Assembly: GCA_905147135.1 (NCBI GenBank)
Contig: LR990040.1
Span: 21,961,857-22,025,856 of the forward strand
Source: Blastobasis lacticolella
Lineage: Eukaryota > Arthropoda > Insecta > Lepidoptera > Blastobasidae
Direction: 5' to 3'
DNA: 64,000 nucleotides
This document shows, piece after piece, positions 1-11,639 of the stretch (position 1 is its first letter; each line of letters opens with the position of its first letter). The translations under genes were made by a program, and so were the position numbers. Below the pieces are notes generated by a model. It saw only the letters and a program-made list of their open reading frames with translations. It did no database searches and had not been told where the DNA came from.

Positions 1-3000
1 ACAAATTGCACAGTGTAAAAAAATACACAGTGTAAATAATACACAGTGTTAAAAATACAAACTGTATAAAGTACACAGTGTAAAAAATACAAAGAGTTAA
101 ATTTACACAATGTAATAAGTGCACAGTGTAAAAAGTGCACAGTGTGAATAATACACAGTGTAAAAACTGCTCAGTGTAAATAATACACAGTGTCAAAAGT
201 ACAAAGTACACAGTGTAAAATGTACACAGTGCACAAAGTGCACAGTGTAAAAAGTACACAGTGTACAAGTGTAAAAAATACACAGTGTACAAGTGTAAAA
301 AATACACAGTGTAAAAAATACACAGTGTAAAAAGTACACAGTGTAAAAAGTACACAGTGTAAAAAGTACACAGTGTAAAAAGTACATAGTGTAAAAAATA
401 CACAGTGTAAAAAGTGCACAGTGTAAAATGTACACAAAGTACAAAGTGCACAAAGTGCACGGTGTAAAAAGTACAAAGTGCACAAAGTGCACAGTGTAAA
501 ATGTACAAAGTGTAAAAAGTACAAAGTGTACAAGTGTACAAAGTGTACAAGTGTACAAAGTGTACAAGTGTACAAAGTGTACAAGTGTACAAAGTGTACA
601 AGTGTACAAAGTGTACAAGTGTACAAAGTGTACAAGTGTACAAAGTGTACAAGTGTACAAAGTGTACAAGTGTACAAAGTACAAAGTGTACGAGTGTACA
701 AAGGACACAGTGTAAGAAATACACAGTGTACAAAGTGCACAGTGTAAAAAATACACAGTGTAAAAAGTACAAAGTGTTAAAAATACACAATGTCAAAAGT
801 ACAAAGTGTACAAGTGTACAAAGTACACAGTGTAAAAAATACACAGTGTACAAGTGTACAAAGTACAAAGTGCAAAAAGTACAAAGTGTACAAGTGTACA
901 AAGTACAAAGTGTGAAAAATACAAAATGTACAAAGTACAAAGTGTACAAGTGTACATAGTACACATTGTAAAAAACACACATTGTAAAAAGTACACAGTG
1001 TAAAAAGGGCACATTCTAAAAAGTTCACAGTGTACAAAGTACACAGTGTACAAAAGACACAGTGTCAAAAGTACAAAGTGTACAAAGTACAAAGTGTAGA
1101 AAGTACAAAGTGTACATGTGTACAAAGTACACAGTGTAAAAAGTACACAGTGCAAAATGTACACAGTGTACAAAATACACAGTGTAAAAAGTACACAGTG
1201 TAAAAAGTACACAGTGTACAAGTGTACAAAATACACAGTGTAAAAAGTACACAGTGTACAAAATGCACAGTGTAAAAAATACACAGTGTACAATGTACAA
1301 AGTGTACAAGTGTACAAAGTACAAAGTGTACAAATTGCACGGTGTACAAATAATACACAGTGTCAAAAGTACAAAGTGTACAATGTACAAAGTGTACAAG
1401 TGTACAAAGTACAAAGTGTACAAATTGCACAGTGTAAAAAAATACACAGTGTAAATAATACACAGTGTTAAAAATACAAACTGTATAAAGTACACAGTGT
1501 AAAAAATACAAAGAGTTAAATTTACACAATGTAATAAGTGCACAGTGTAAAAAGTGCACAGTGTGAATAATACACAGTGTAAAAACTGCTCAGTGTAAAT
1601 AATACACAGTGTCAAAAGTACAAAGTACACAGTGTAAAATGTACACAGTGCACAAAGTGCACAGTGCAAAAAGTACACAGTGTACAAGTGTAAAAAATAC
1701 ACAGTGTACAAGTGTAAAAAATACACAGTGTAAAAAATACACAGTGTAAAAAGTACACAGTGTAAAAAGTACACAGTGTAAAAAGTACACAGTGTAAAAA
1801 GTACATAGTGTAAAAAATACACAGTGTAAAAAGTGCACAGTGTAAAATGTACACAAAGTACAAAGTGCACAAAGTGCACGGTGTAAAAAGTACAAAGTGC
1901 ACAAAGTGCACAGTGTAAAATGTACAAAGTGTAAAAAGTACAAAGTGTACAAGTGTACAAAGTGTACAAGTGTACAAAGTGTACAAGTGTACAAAGTGTA
2001 CAAGTGTACAAAGTGTACAAGTGTACAAAGTGTACAAGTGTACAAAGTGTACAAGTGTACAAAGTGTACAAGTGTACAAAGTGTACAAGTGTACAAAGTA
2101 CAAAGTGTACGAGTGTACAAAGGACACAGTGTAAGAAATACACAGTGTACAAAGTGCACAGTGTAAAAAATACACAGTGTAAAAAGTACAAAGTGTTAAA
2201 AATACACAATGTCAAAAGTACAAAGTGTACAAGTGTACAAAGTACACAGTGTAAAAAATACACAGTGTACAAGTGTACAAAGTACAAAGTGCAAAAAGTA
2301 CAAAGTGTACAAGTGTACAAAGTACAAAGTGTGAAAAATACAAAATGTACAAAGTACAAAGTGTACAAGTGTACATAGTACACATTGTAAAAAACACACA
2401 TTGTAAAAAGTACACAGTGTAAAAAGGGCACATTCTAAAAAGTTCACAGTGTACAAAGTACACAGTGTACAAAAGACACAGTGTCAAAAGTACAAAGTGT
2501 ACAAAGTACAAAGTGTAGAAAGTACAAAGTGTACATGTGTACAAAGTACACAGTGTAAAAAGTACACAGTGCAAAATGTACACAGTGTACAAAATACACA
2601 GTGTAAAAAGTACACAGTGTAAAAAGTACACAGTGTACAAGTGTACAAAATACACAGTGTAAAAAGTACACAGTGTACAAAATGCACAGTGTAAAAAATA
2701 CACAGTGTACAATGTACAAAGTGTACAAGTGTACAAAGTACAAAGTGTACAAATTGCACGGTGTACAAATAATACACAGTGTCAAAAGTACAAAGTACAC
2801 AGTGTAAAATGTACACAGTGTAAAAAGTACACAGTGTAAAATGTACACAGTGTACAAAGTGCACAGTGTACAAAGTACAAAGTGTACAAGTGTTCAAGTG
2901 TACAAAGTGTACAAGTGTACAAAGTGTACAAGTGTACAAAGTACAAAGTGTACGAGTGTACAAAGGACACAGTGTAAGAAATACACAGTGTAAAATGTAC

Positions 3001-3975
3001 ACAGTGTACAAAGTGCACAGTGTAAAAAATACACAGTGTAAAAAGTACAAAGTGTTAAAAATACACAATGTCAAAAGTACAAAGTGTACAAGTGTACAAA
3101 GTACACAGTGTAAAAAATACACAGTGTACAAGTGTACAAAGTACAAAGTGCAAAAAGTACAAAGTGTACAAGTGTACAAAGTACAAAGTGTGAAAAATAC
3201 AAAATGTACAAAGTACAAAGTGTACAAGTGTACATAGTACACATTGTAAAAAACACACATTGCAAAAAGTACACAGTGTAAAAAGGGCACATTCTAAAAA
3301 GTTCACAGTGTAAAAAGTACACAGTGTACAAAAGACACAGTGTCAAAAGTACAAAGTGTACAAAGTACAAAGTGTAGAAAGTACAAAGTGTACATGTGTA
3401 CAAAGTACACAGTGTAAAAAGTACACAGTGCAAAATGTACACAGTGTACAAAATACACAGTGTACAAGTATACAAAATACACAATGTCAAAAGTACAAAG
3501 TGTACAAGTGTACAAAGTACACAGTGTAAAAAATACACAGTGTACAAGTGTACAAAGTGCAAAAAGTACAAAGTGTACAAGTGTACAAAGTACAAAGTGT
3601 GAAAAATACAAAATGTCACAAGAACAAAGTGTACAAAGTACAAAGTGTACAAGTGTACATAGTACACATTGTAAAAAACACACATTGTAAAAAATACACA
3701 GTGCAAAAAGTACACAGTGTTAATAATACACAGTGTAAAAAGTTCAAAGTGTAAAATGTACACAGTGTTAAAAATACACAATGTAAAAAATACAAAGTGT
3801 TAAATTTACACAATGTAATAAGTAAATAATACACTGTGTAAATAATACAGAGTGTAAAAAGTGCACAGTGTAAAAAAAAACACAGTGTACAAGTGTACAA
3901 AGTACACAGTGTAAAAAGTACAAAGTATGAAAAGTGCACAGTGTCAAAGTGTATAAAGTGCAGATTGTAAAAAGT
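1..3975. repeat. rDNA IGS minisatellite with higher-order repeat
   Basis: Tandem array of a unit of about 16 bp, typically ACACAGTGTAAAAAGT, with variants such as ACAAAGTGTACAAGTGT. The same variant order recurs with a period of 1,419 bp: 1-1,419 and 1,420-2,838 agree almost base for base (one substitution seen near 248/1,667). A third, internally deleted copy follows from about 2,839, where parts recur at an offset of about 850 bp, and the array decays after 3,800. Because the unit lacks most stop codons, all frames stay open for hundreds of codons; these are not genes. The position upstream of the 172-bp repeats, ETS and 18S identifies it as intergenic spacer. The same motif reappears at 18,276-18,452. 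Confidence 0.9.
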
Positions 3976-4260
3976 ATACAATTTATGTTGAATGAACGAA
4001 ATATATGAAGTATGTAAACATCACGAACTGTCAAAAGTACAGTGTGTAAGAAGTACAATTTGTAAAACTTACTAAGTTTATAAAATACATAGTGCATAAA
4101 GTGCAAAATGTTTAAAGTGCAAAGTATTTCTGTGTGTGATTCGTTTATAATATTTGTTATATACGCTGTATAACTGTATGCAAATTTATATTTCATTAAT
4201 TTATATAACAATAACACCGTTTGTGTGTGTGTGTGTGTATGAATAAAAAAAAACACTTAT
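3976..4260. other. IGS transition region with (GT)n microsatellite
   Basis: AT-rich sequence between the two IGS repeat arrays. It holds decayed minisatellite units up to about 4,130 and a short GT run near 4,220-4,238. No gene seen. Confidence 0.6.
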
Positions 4261-7200
4261 GTTTTAAGACCCCTCAACCGCGCTTGATTATTATGTACAA
4301 GTTTCAATTACAGACTGTATGTACATTTCTGCTACAGGTTGTATACATATTTTAATTTTAATAATAAATATAACAATAACAAAACAATTATATAATATGC
4401 GTGTGTGTATGAATAAAAATAACACTAATGTTAAATAATAACCCCTTCACTGCGCTTAATATTAAATACAAATTCTTATTACAGACTCTATGTATGTATA
4501 ACAATAACACTAATCGTTGACCCTTTAGACGCACTCAAAGTGAAAAAAGTATAGAATACAATATTTCTGATAGAGACTGTATAACTGTATACATATAACA
4601 ATACCACTGTATGTGCGTGTGTGAATAAATATAACACTAATGTTTAAAAACCCCTCAACCCGCTTCATTATTATGTACAAGTTCAATTACATACTGTATA
4701 TACATTTCTGATACAGGCTGAATGCATATTTTAATTGTATTCATAAATATAACAATAACAAAACAATTATACAATATGTGTGTGTATGAATAAAAATAAT
4801 ATTAATGTTTAATAACCCCTTAACTGCGCTGAATATTAAATACAAATTCTGATTACAGTCATTATGTATGTATATATGTATAACAATTATTACATAATTA
4901 TATAAATCTGTAAACTCAGTTGTTTTTTCTAACAAAATTGCTTAAGTATCTATTAATTTGTGTAATATATTTTATTATAATAGATTAGTACTTACGTTAT
5001 ATGCGCGATTTATATAGTGCACGTAAGGTTTGCCTGTTATTGGCTTTACATTTGTGTAAATAGTTATTGTTACTATAATTTAAGAGCATTGTAAAAAAAA
5101 TGAAAATCTGTTGGCAAAATAAATAAATAAATAATAACACTGATTTTTGACCCTTCAGACGCACTCAAGGTCGAAAAAGTATGGAATATTATATTTCATG
5201 TACAGGGTACATGTACACATGGTTTTACAATTAATAGTTAATAATTTTTTATAGCAATAACACTGTATGTGTGTGTATGAATAAACTTAACAGTAGTTTG
5301 TTTAATAACCCCTTAACTGCGCTAAAAGTTATGTACACGTTTCAATCGCAGACTGTATGTACATTTTTGATGCATGCTCTATAACTGTATACATATTTTA
5401 TTAACATTAATTTATATAACAATAACAAAACAATTTTATTATATGTATGTGTATGAATAAAAATAACACAAATGTTTAATAACCCCTTAACTGCGCTAAA
5501 AGTTTTGTACAAGTTTCAATCGCAGACTGGATGTACATTTTTGATGCAGGCTCTATAACTGTATACATATTTTATTAACGTTAATTTATATAACAATAAC
5601 AAAACAATTTTATAATACGATGTGTATGAATAAATTTAACACTATTGTTTAATAACCCCTCAACTGCGCTAAAAGTTATGTACAAGTTTCAATCGCAGAC
5701 TGTATGTACATTTTTGATGCATGCTCTATAACTGTATACATATTTTAATAACATTAATTTATATAACAATTACAAAACAATTGTTAAATACGATGTGTAT
5801 GAATAAACTTAACACTATTGTTTAATAACCCCTCAACTGCGCTAAAAGTTATGTACAAGTTTTAATCGCAGACTGTGTGTACATTTTTGATGCATGCTCT
5901 ATAACTGTATACATATTTTAATTACAATCATTTATATAACAATAACAAAACAATGTTATAATACGATGTGTATGAATAAACTTAACACTATTGTTTAATA
6001 ACCCCTTAACTGCGCTAAAGGTTATGTACAAGTTTTAATCGCAGACTGTATGTACATTTTTGATGCATGCTCTATAACTGTATACATATTTTATTAACAT
6101 TGATTTATATAACAATAACAAAACAATTTTATTATATGTATGTGTATGAATAAAAATATAACAAATGTTTAATAACCCATTAACTGCGCTAAAAATTATA
6201 AACAAATTATAATTGCAGACTGTTTGTATGTATTTATGTATTTGTGTAAAGCAATAATACTAATTTTTAATTTTTACCCTTCGACGCCACTCAAAGTGAA
6301 AAAAATACTGAATATAATATATCTGATGAAGGCTGAATAACTGTATACATATTGTAGTTACATGAATTTATATAACAATAACACTGTATGTGTGTGTATG
6401 AATAAACTTAACAGTAGTTTGTTTATTGACCCCTTAACTGCGCTAAAAGTTATGTACAAGTTTCAATCGCAGACTGTATGTACATTTTTGATGCAGGCTC
6501 TATAACTGTATACATATTTTAATAACATTAATTTATATAACAATAACAAAACAATTGTTAAATACGATGTGTATGAATAAACTTAACACTATTGTTTAAT
6601 AACCCCTTAACTGCGCTAAAAGTTATGTACAAGTTTCAATCGCAGACTGTATGTACATTTTTGATGCATGCTCTATAACTGTATACATATTTTAATTACA
6701 TTAATTTATATAACAATTACAAAACAATTGTTAAATACGATGTGTATGAATAAACTTAACACTATTGTTTAATAACCCCTCAACTGCGCTAAAAGTTATG
6801 TACAAGTTTCAATCGCAGACTGTATGTACATTTTTGATGCATGCTCTATAACTGTATACATATTTTAATTACATTAATTTATATAACAATTACAAAACAA
6901 TTGTTAAATACGATGTGTATGAATAAACTTATATTCATATTCATTTATATAACAATAACAAAACAATTATATAATATGTATGTGTATGAATAAAAATAAC
7001 ACAAATGTTTAAAAATCCCTTAAGTGCGCTTAAAATTATATACAAATTTTAATTACAGACTGCATGTATGTATATACATACATACAGTGCAATGACACTA
7101 ATTTTTAACCCTTTAGACGCACTCAAATTGAAAATTATATATAAATAGTGAAAAATGTTTACAAGAGTACCCAAAATTTTGTTTAGACTGTATGAATGTG

Positions 7201-7262
7201 TGTATGTATGTATATATGTATGTATGTTCATGTGTATGTGGGTAAGTATAACAAATTAACAC
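4261..7262. repeat. rDNA IGS ~172-bp AT-rich tandem repeats
   Basis: The word AACCCCTTAACTGCGCT or a close variant recurs near 4,441, 4,813, 5,303, 5,481, 5,655, 5,828, 6,001, 6,173, 6,429, 6,601, 6,773 and 7,013. Homogeneous neighbours are 172-173 bp apart. Each unit also carries a TATGTACAAGTTTCAATCGC block, an ATAACTGTATACATATTTTA block and a GTGTATGAATAAA block. Units at both ends (4,261-5,280 and after 6,945) are diverged or spaced irregularly, while the core at 5,280-6,940 is nearly uniform, as expected when concerted evolution acts most strongly inside an array. No coding potential. Confidence 0.88.
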
Positions 7263-7329
7263 TGTTGGTTAACCCTTGAGATGCGCTCGAAATGATAAAA
7301 ATGAATATTTTGAGCAATTTTTTTTGTTT

Positions 7330-8316
7330 TGCTTGCGCATCGAGGGTATAACTTCCACCTGAGTGTGCGCACGCGCAACGCGCGACGCGCTACGCGCGCT
7401 CGGCGCTATCGGCACGTCGAAATGAGGGGCCGCGTTTGTAACCGACGTAGTTGGTGATTTTGCTGCGATGACCCAGTGTCCGACCGTGCCACGTGTGTGT
7501 CTATTCAGCGTTGCGCTCTCGCTTGCTACACAATATTTGGCTCTGCTTTTAAAATACTACCACCGGGGGGGGCGGTTTTGTTGTGTACTCTACATACACC
7601 GCGCCTTTCTACGGGACTTTTTTGGCAGAGTTGGTGGTGATACACACCACCGTGTGCACAAAACACACACCGGGTTTGGGAGGCTAGCCCGGTCGGTGTG
7701 GTGTGTTGCGCGCGGTGTGTGTGACTGTTTTTATGTTGTGTCGACCGATTTAACGATTGTGTATAGCACTTGGTATTTCCAATGCGCGAGTCCCTTCAAT
7801 GGGTATCTTGCGTTACGAACGAGTGTTCGCACAAAAAATCATCGTTAAATTTAAACGGTCGTTCGAAATGCAGAGCGCGCAAAGTGTTGGAAAGTGTCAC
7901 TGAAATAATGTTGACGCGCGCACTTTGAAACCACGCGCTAGGCGAAATACGCTTGACGTTAAACGTTTCTGTTTCGTCGTTAATGCCGTTTCGTATGACG
8001 GTCTCTCCACTACCGGGCGGCAATCGTCGATTTATTATTTAACGCATATGTTAAATGATTATATATAATCGTGAAAACTGTCGCTTGTCAAAGTACACTA
8101 ACTTGGTGTTCTTGACGCCACTCTACGTTGTCGCTGCGCAAGCCGTAGAAAGTTTGCGTATCGATACGTCAACGAAGAAGTATGATATTGTTAATGTCTA
8201 CTCTCACTCAAAACAACGAGTCGAGATAGTCGAGGAGTCACGCCGCGTCCGAGGTGTCACGATGCCGAGGGCGATGGTTATGTGCGATTATGGGCTAACG
8301 CCTGTACATCGATAGC
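7330..8316 (+). other. 5' external transcribed spacer (ETS) of pre-rRNA
   Basis: At about 7,330 the sequence changes from AT-rich repeats to GC-rich, CpG-rich single-copy DNA, continuing to the first base of 18S. This is where the RNA polymerase I promoter and 5' ETS must lie. The start base cannot be fixed from sequence; a TATA-like GAGGGTATAACTT at 7,341-7,353 is one candidate core promoter. Part of the ETS (7,948-8,122) is repeated after the N gap at 18,088-18,262. Open frames here (for example 7,468-7,848) have no recognisable protein content. Confidence 0.7.
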
Positions 8317-9513
8317 TCCCTGGTTGATCCTGCCAGTAGTTATATGCTTGTCTCAAAGATTAAGCCATGCATGTCTCAGTGCAAGCCGTATTAAGGCGAT
8401 ACCGCGAATGGCTCAATATATCAGTTTTGGTTCCTTAGATCTTACTCAGTTACTTGGATAACTGTGGTAATTCTAGAGCTAATACATGCAATCAGAACTC
8501 TGACCAGTGATGGGATGAGTGCTTTTATTAGATCAAAACCAATCGACGGAGGGCCTTGCGTCCGAAGTCGTTAATTTTGATGAATCTGGATAACTTTTGC
8601 CGATCGCATGGTCCAGCACCGGCGACGCATCTTTCAAATGTCTGCCTTATCAACTTTCGATGGTAGTTTCTGCGACTACCATGGTTGTCACGGGTAACGG
8701 GGAATCAGGGTTCGATTCCGGAGAGGGAGCCTGAGAAACGGCTACCACATCCAAGGAAGGCAGCAGGCGCGCAAATTACCCACTCCCGGCACGGGGAGGT
8801 AGTGACGAAAAATAACGATACGGGACTCTTAAGAGGCCTCGTAATCGGAATGAGTACACTTTAAATATTTTAACGAGGAACAATTGGAGGGCAAGTCTGG
8901 TGCCAGCAGCCGCGGTAATTCCAGCTCCAATAGCGTATACTAAAATTGTTGCGGTTAAAAAGCTCGTAGTTGCATTTGTGCGCCGCGCTGTCGGTGCACC
9001 GCATCCGCGGTGATACTGACACGTTTGCGGAGCATATCGTCGGTGAGCCGACGGTCAAACGCCGGTTCAATATCAAAATCCTATCGCGGTGCTCTTCAGT
9101 GAGTGTCGAGATGGGCCGACAATTTTACTTTGAACAAATTAGAGTGCTCAAAGCGGGCTCAAAATGCTGCTTGAATATTTCGTGCATGGAATAATAGAAT
9201 ATGATCTCGGTTCTATTTTGTTGGTTTTCAGAACTCCGAGGTAATGATTAATAGGGATAACTGGGGGCATTCGTATTGCGACGTTAGAGGTGAAATTCTT
9301 GGATCGTCGCAAGACGAACATCAGCGAAAGCATTTGCCAAAGGTGTTTTCATCAATCAAGAACGAAAGTTAGAGGTTCGAAGGCGATTAGATACCGCCCT
9401 AGTTCTAACCGTAAATATGTCATCTAGCGATCCGCCGACGTTACTACAATGGCTCGGCGGGCAGCTTCCGGGAAACCAAAGATTTTGGACTCCGGGGGGA
9501 GTATGGTTGCAAA

Positions 9514-9562
<49 letters not shown>

Positions 9563-10030
9563 GCGGCTTAATTTGACTCAACACGGGAAATCTCACCAGG
9601 CCCGGACACCGGAAGGATTGACAGATTAACAGCTCTTTCTTGATTCGGTGGGTGGTGGTGCATGGCCGTTCTTAGTTGGTGGAGCGATTTGTCTGGTTAA
9701 TTCCGGTAACGAACGAGACTCTAGCCTGCTAAATAGGCGTCGTCATTTAGGTGTGCGTGGTTCTGCCACGCATCTCACTGGCGACGTATTAAAATTCTTC
9801 TTAGAGGGACCGGCGGCTTCGAGCCGCACGAGATTGAGCAATAACAGGTCTGTGATGCCCTTAGATGTCCTGGGCCGCACGCGCGCTACACTGAAGGAAT
9901 CAGCATGTTCTCCCTGGCCTAGAGGCCCGGGCAACCCGCTGAAACTCCTTCGTGCTGGGGATTGGGGTTTGCAATTATCCCCCATAAACGAGGAATTCCT
10001 AGTAAGCGCGAGTCATAAGCTCGCGTTGAT

Positions 10031-10076
<46 letters not shown>

Positions 10077-10160
10077 AATGATTTAGTGAGGTCTTCGGAC
10101 CGACACGCGGTGGCTTCACGGCCGTCGGCGTTGCTGGGAAGTTGACCAAACTTGATCATT

Positions 10161-10196
<36 letters not shown>

Positions 10197-10218
10197 GGAA
10201 CCTGCGGAAGGATCATTA
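8317..10218 (+). rRNA. 18S small-subunit rRNA
   Basis: Complete 18S gene of 1,902 bp, the usual size for insects. The 5' end shows CCTGGTTGATCCTGCCAG (8,319 on) and the 3' end shows the universal GTAACAAGGTTTCCGTAGG block, ending GGATCATTA at 10,218. Internal landmarks include GCCAGCAGCCGCGGTAATTC (about 8,901), AAACTTAAAGGAATTGACGG (about 9,518) and TTGTACACACCGCCCGTCGC (about 10,044). No insertion or obvious truncation is visible. The RNA is the core of the 40S subunit, transcribed by Pol I as the first cistron of the 45S-type precursor. Confidence 0.98.
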
Positions 10219-10582
10219 ACGTATCGCAACGAATACTCGTATTCGTATGTGTACACACACATGAATCCATAGTGAACGATCACTAAAAAGTTCCGAAAAA
10301 ACCGCCACCCGTCGCGCTGCTGCTGCCGCCTGGACGTGTCCGTGTGACTACGTGCAGCGACCGGTGCGAGGGACGGTGTTTCTTTCGGCGTCGCATCGCT
10401 CTCAGATTTAGACTGGTGAAAATCCGCGCCACGAGTCACGGGAGCGTGCGTACGTAAAACATATGAAATATTTTGCGGTTTAGTCTTGTGTCTTGCACGA
10501 TTCTAATTCAATACACAACGAAAACACAAAAAAATTGTGTTCTCTTCTCTGTCAATATATCAAAAACACAATACAACCAAAC
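10219..10582 (+). other. ITS1
   Basis: Internal transcribed spacer between the 18S 3' end (10,218) and the 5.8S 5' end (about 10,583). About 364 bp, with a GC-rich middle and an AT-rich 3' part (10,455-10,575). It is removed during pre-rRNA processing. Confidence 0.9.
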
Positions 10583-10750
10583 GATTACCCTGGACGGTGG
10601 ATCACTTGGCTCGCGGGTCGATGAAGAACGCAGTTAACTGCGCGTCATAGTGTGAACTGCAGGACACATTTGAACATCGACATTTCGAACGCACATTGCG
10701 GTCCGTGGAGACACATCCAGGACCACTCCTGTCTGAGGGCCGGCTGCATA
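10583..10750 (+). rRNA. 5.8S rRNA
   Basis: Contains the conserved CGGTGGATCACTTGGCTCG (10,595 on), CGATGAAGAACGCAGTTAAC (10,619 on) and ACATTTGAACATCGACATTT blocks, and ends near GTCTGAGGGCCGGC. Length is about 168 nt. The exact ends are set by homology and may be off by a few bases. No separate 2S spacer is visible, unlike in higher flies. Confidence 0.95.
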
Positions 10751-11253
10751 AAAACAAATGCCACACTGCGGCTCACTGTCGCATCTGACCGTTCTCCTTC
10801 ACTCGTATGCGGTGTGTGTACAATATACACACCACATATGGCGTGTAGGTCGGTTTAAATATGAAATTGCATTCGTTTGTGTGCGTGTGTATGTCCGCGA
10901 CGTGTCTCGCGACTGATGTGTATCCGTCGTCTGGCGCTCCGCGGCGACCCTTCGTGTAAAAACGTCGGGCGTCATTGCGGCGTGCGCGAGACGCGTTTGC
11001 ACCGCTTGACACACCTGTGGGCATGCTAAAAAACAACTCATAACGAATAAGCAGACCGGAGCCGTGTCGTACGCATACACACCACCGTGTGTGTGTGTCG
11101 TGTACGCCGCGCGCCGTAGGCGGACTCGACGTCCGAAGTGCGCGTCGACGCCGGCCGCTTCGACGACGGTACACACTGTGTATCTGCTGTCGTTGTGGTC
11201 GAGTCGACGATAGCGCTGACGGATATCGTGTCTGCCTCTATTTTTTATCGTTG
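10751..11253 (+). other. ITS2
   Basis: Spacer of about 503 bp between 5.8S and 28S, with short GT/CA runs (such as GTGTGTGTGTC near 11,089) and CpG-rich stretches. Removed during maturation. Confidence 0.88.
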
Positions 11254-11597
11254 GCCTCAGATCAGGGAGGATCACCCGCCGAATTTAAGCATATTAGTAA
11301 GCGGAGGAAAAGAAACTAACCAGGATTTCCTTAGTAGCGGCGAGCGAACAGGAAAGAGCCCAGCACTGAATCCCGCGGTTGTCACGGCCGCGGGAGATGT
11401 GGTGTTCGGGAGGTTCCGCTTTCTCGTCGTCGCATCTCCTGTCCAAGTTCGTCTTGAACGGGGCCGTTTTCCCGTAGAGGGTGCCAGGCCCGTAGCGACG
11501 GAGGGCGGCGGCGAGAGGGACTCTCCTCAGAGTCGGGTTGCTTGAGAGTGCAGCCCTAAGTGGGTGGTAAACTCCATCTAAGGCTAAATATTACCGC

Positions 11598-11639
<42 letters not shown>

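Noticed and set aside
1..3975. CRISPR-like appearance of short regular repeats
   Set aside because: Units are contiguous without unique spacers, in eukaryotic rDNA spacer.
171..3981. Many long open frames on both strands rich in Cys, Thr, Leu, Phe, Tyr or Lys, Val, Tyr
   Set aside because: They are translations of a 16-bp minisatellite without stop codons; all frames are open and the peptides are periodic. Not genes.
7468..8315. Open frames in the ETS
   Set aside because: No motif, overlap on both strands, lie in non-coding pre-rRNA.
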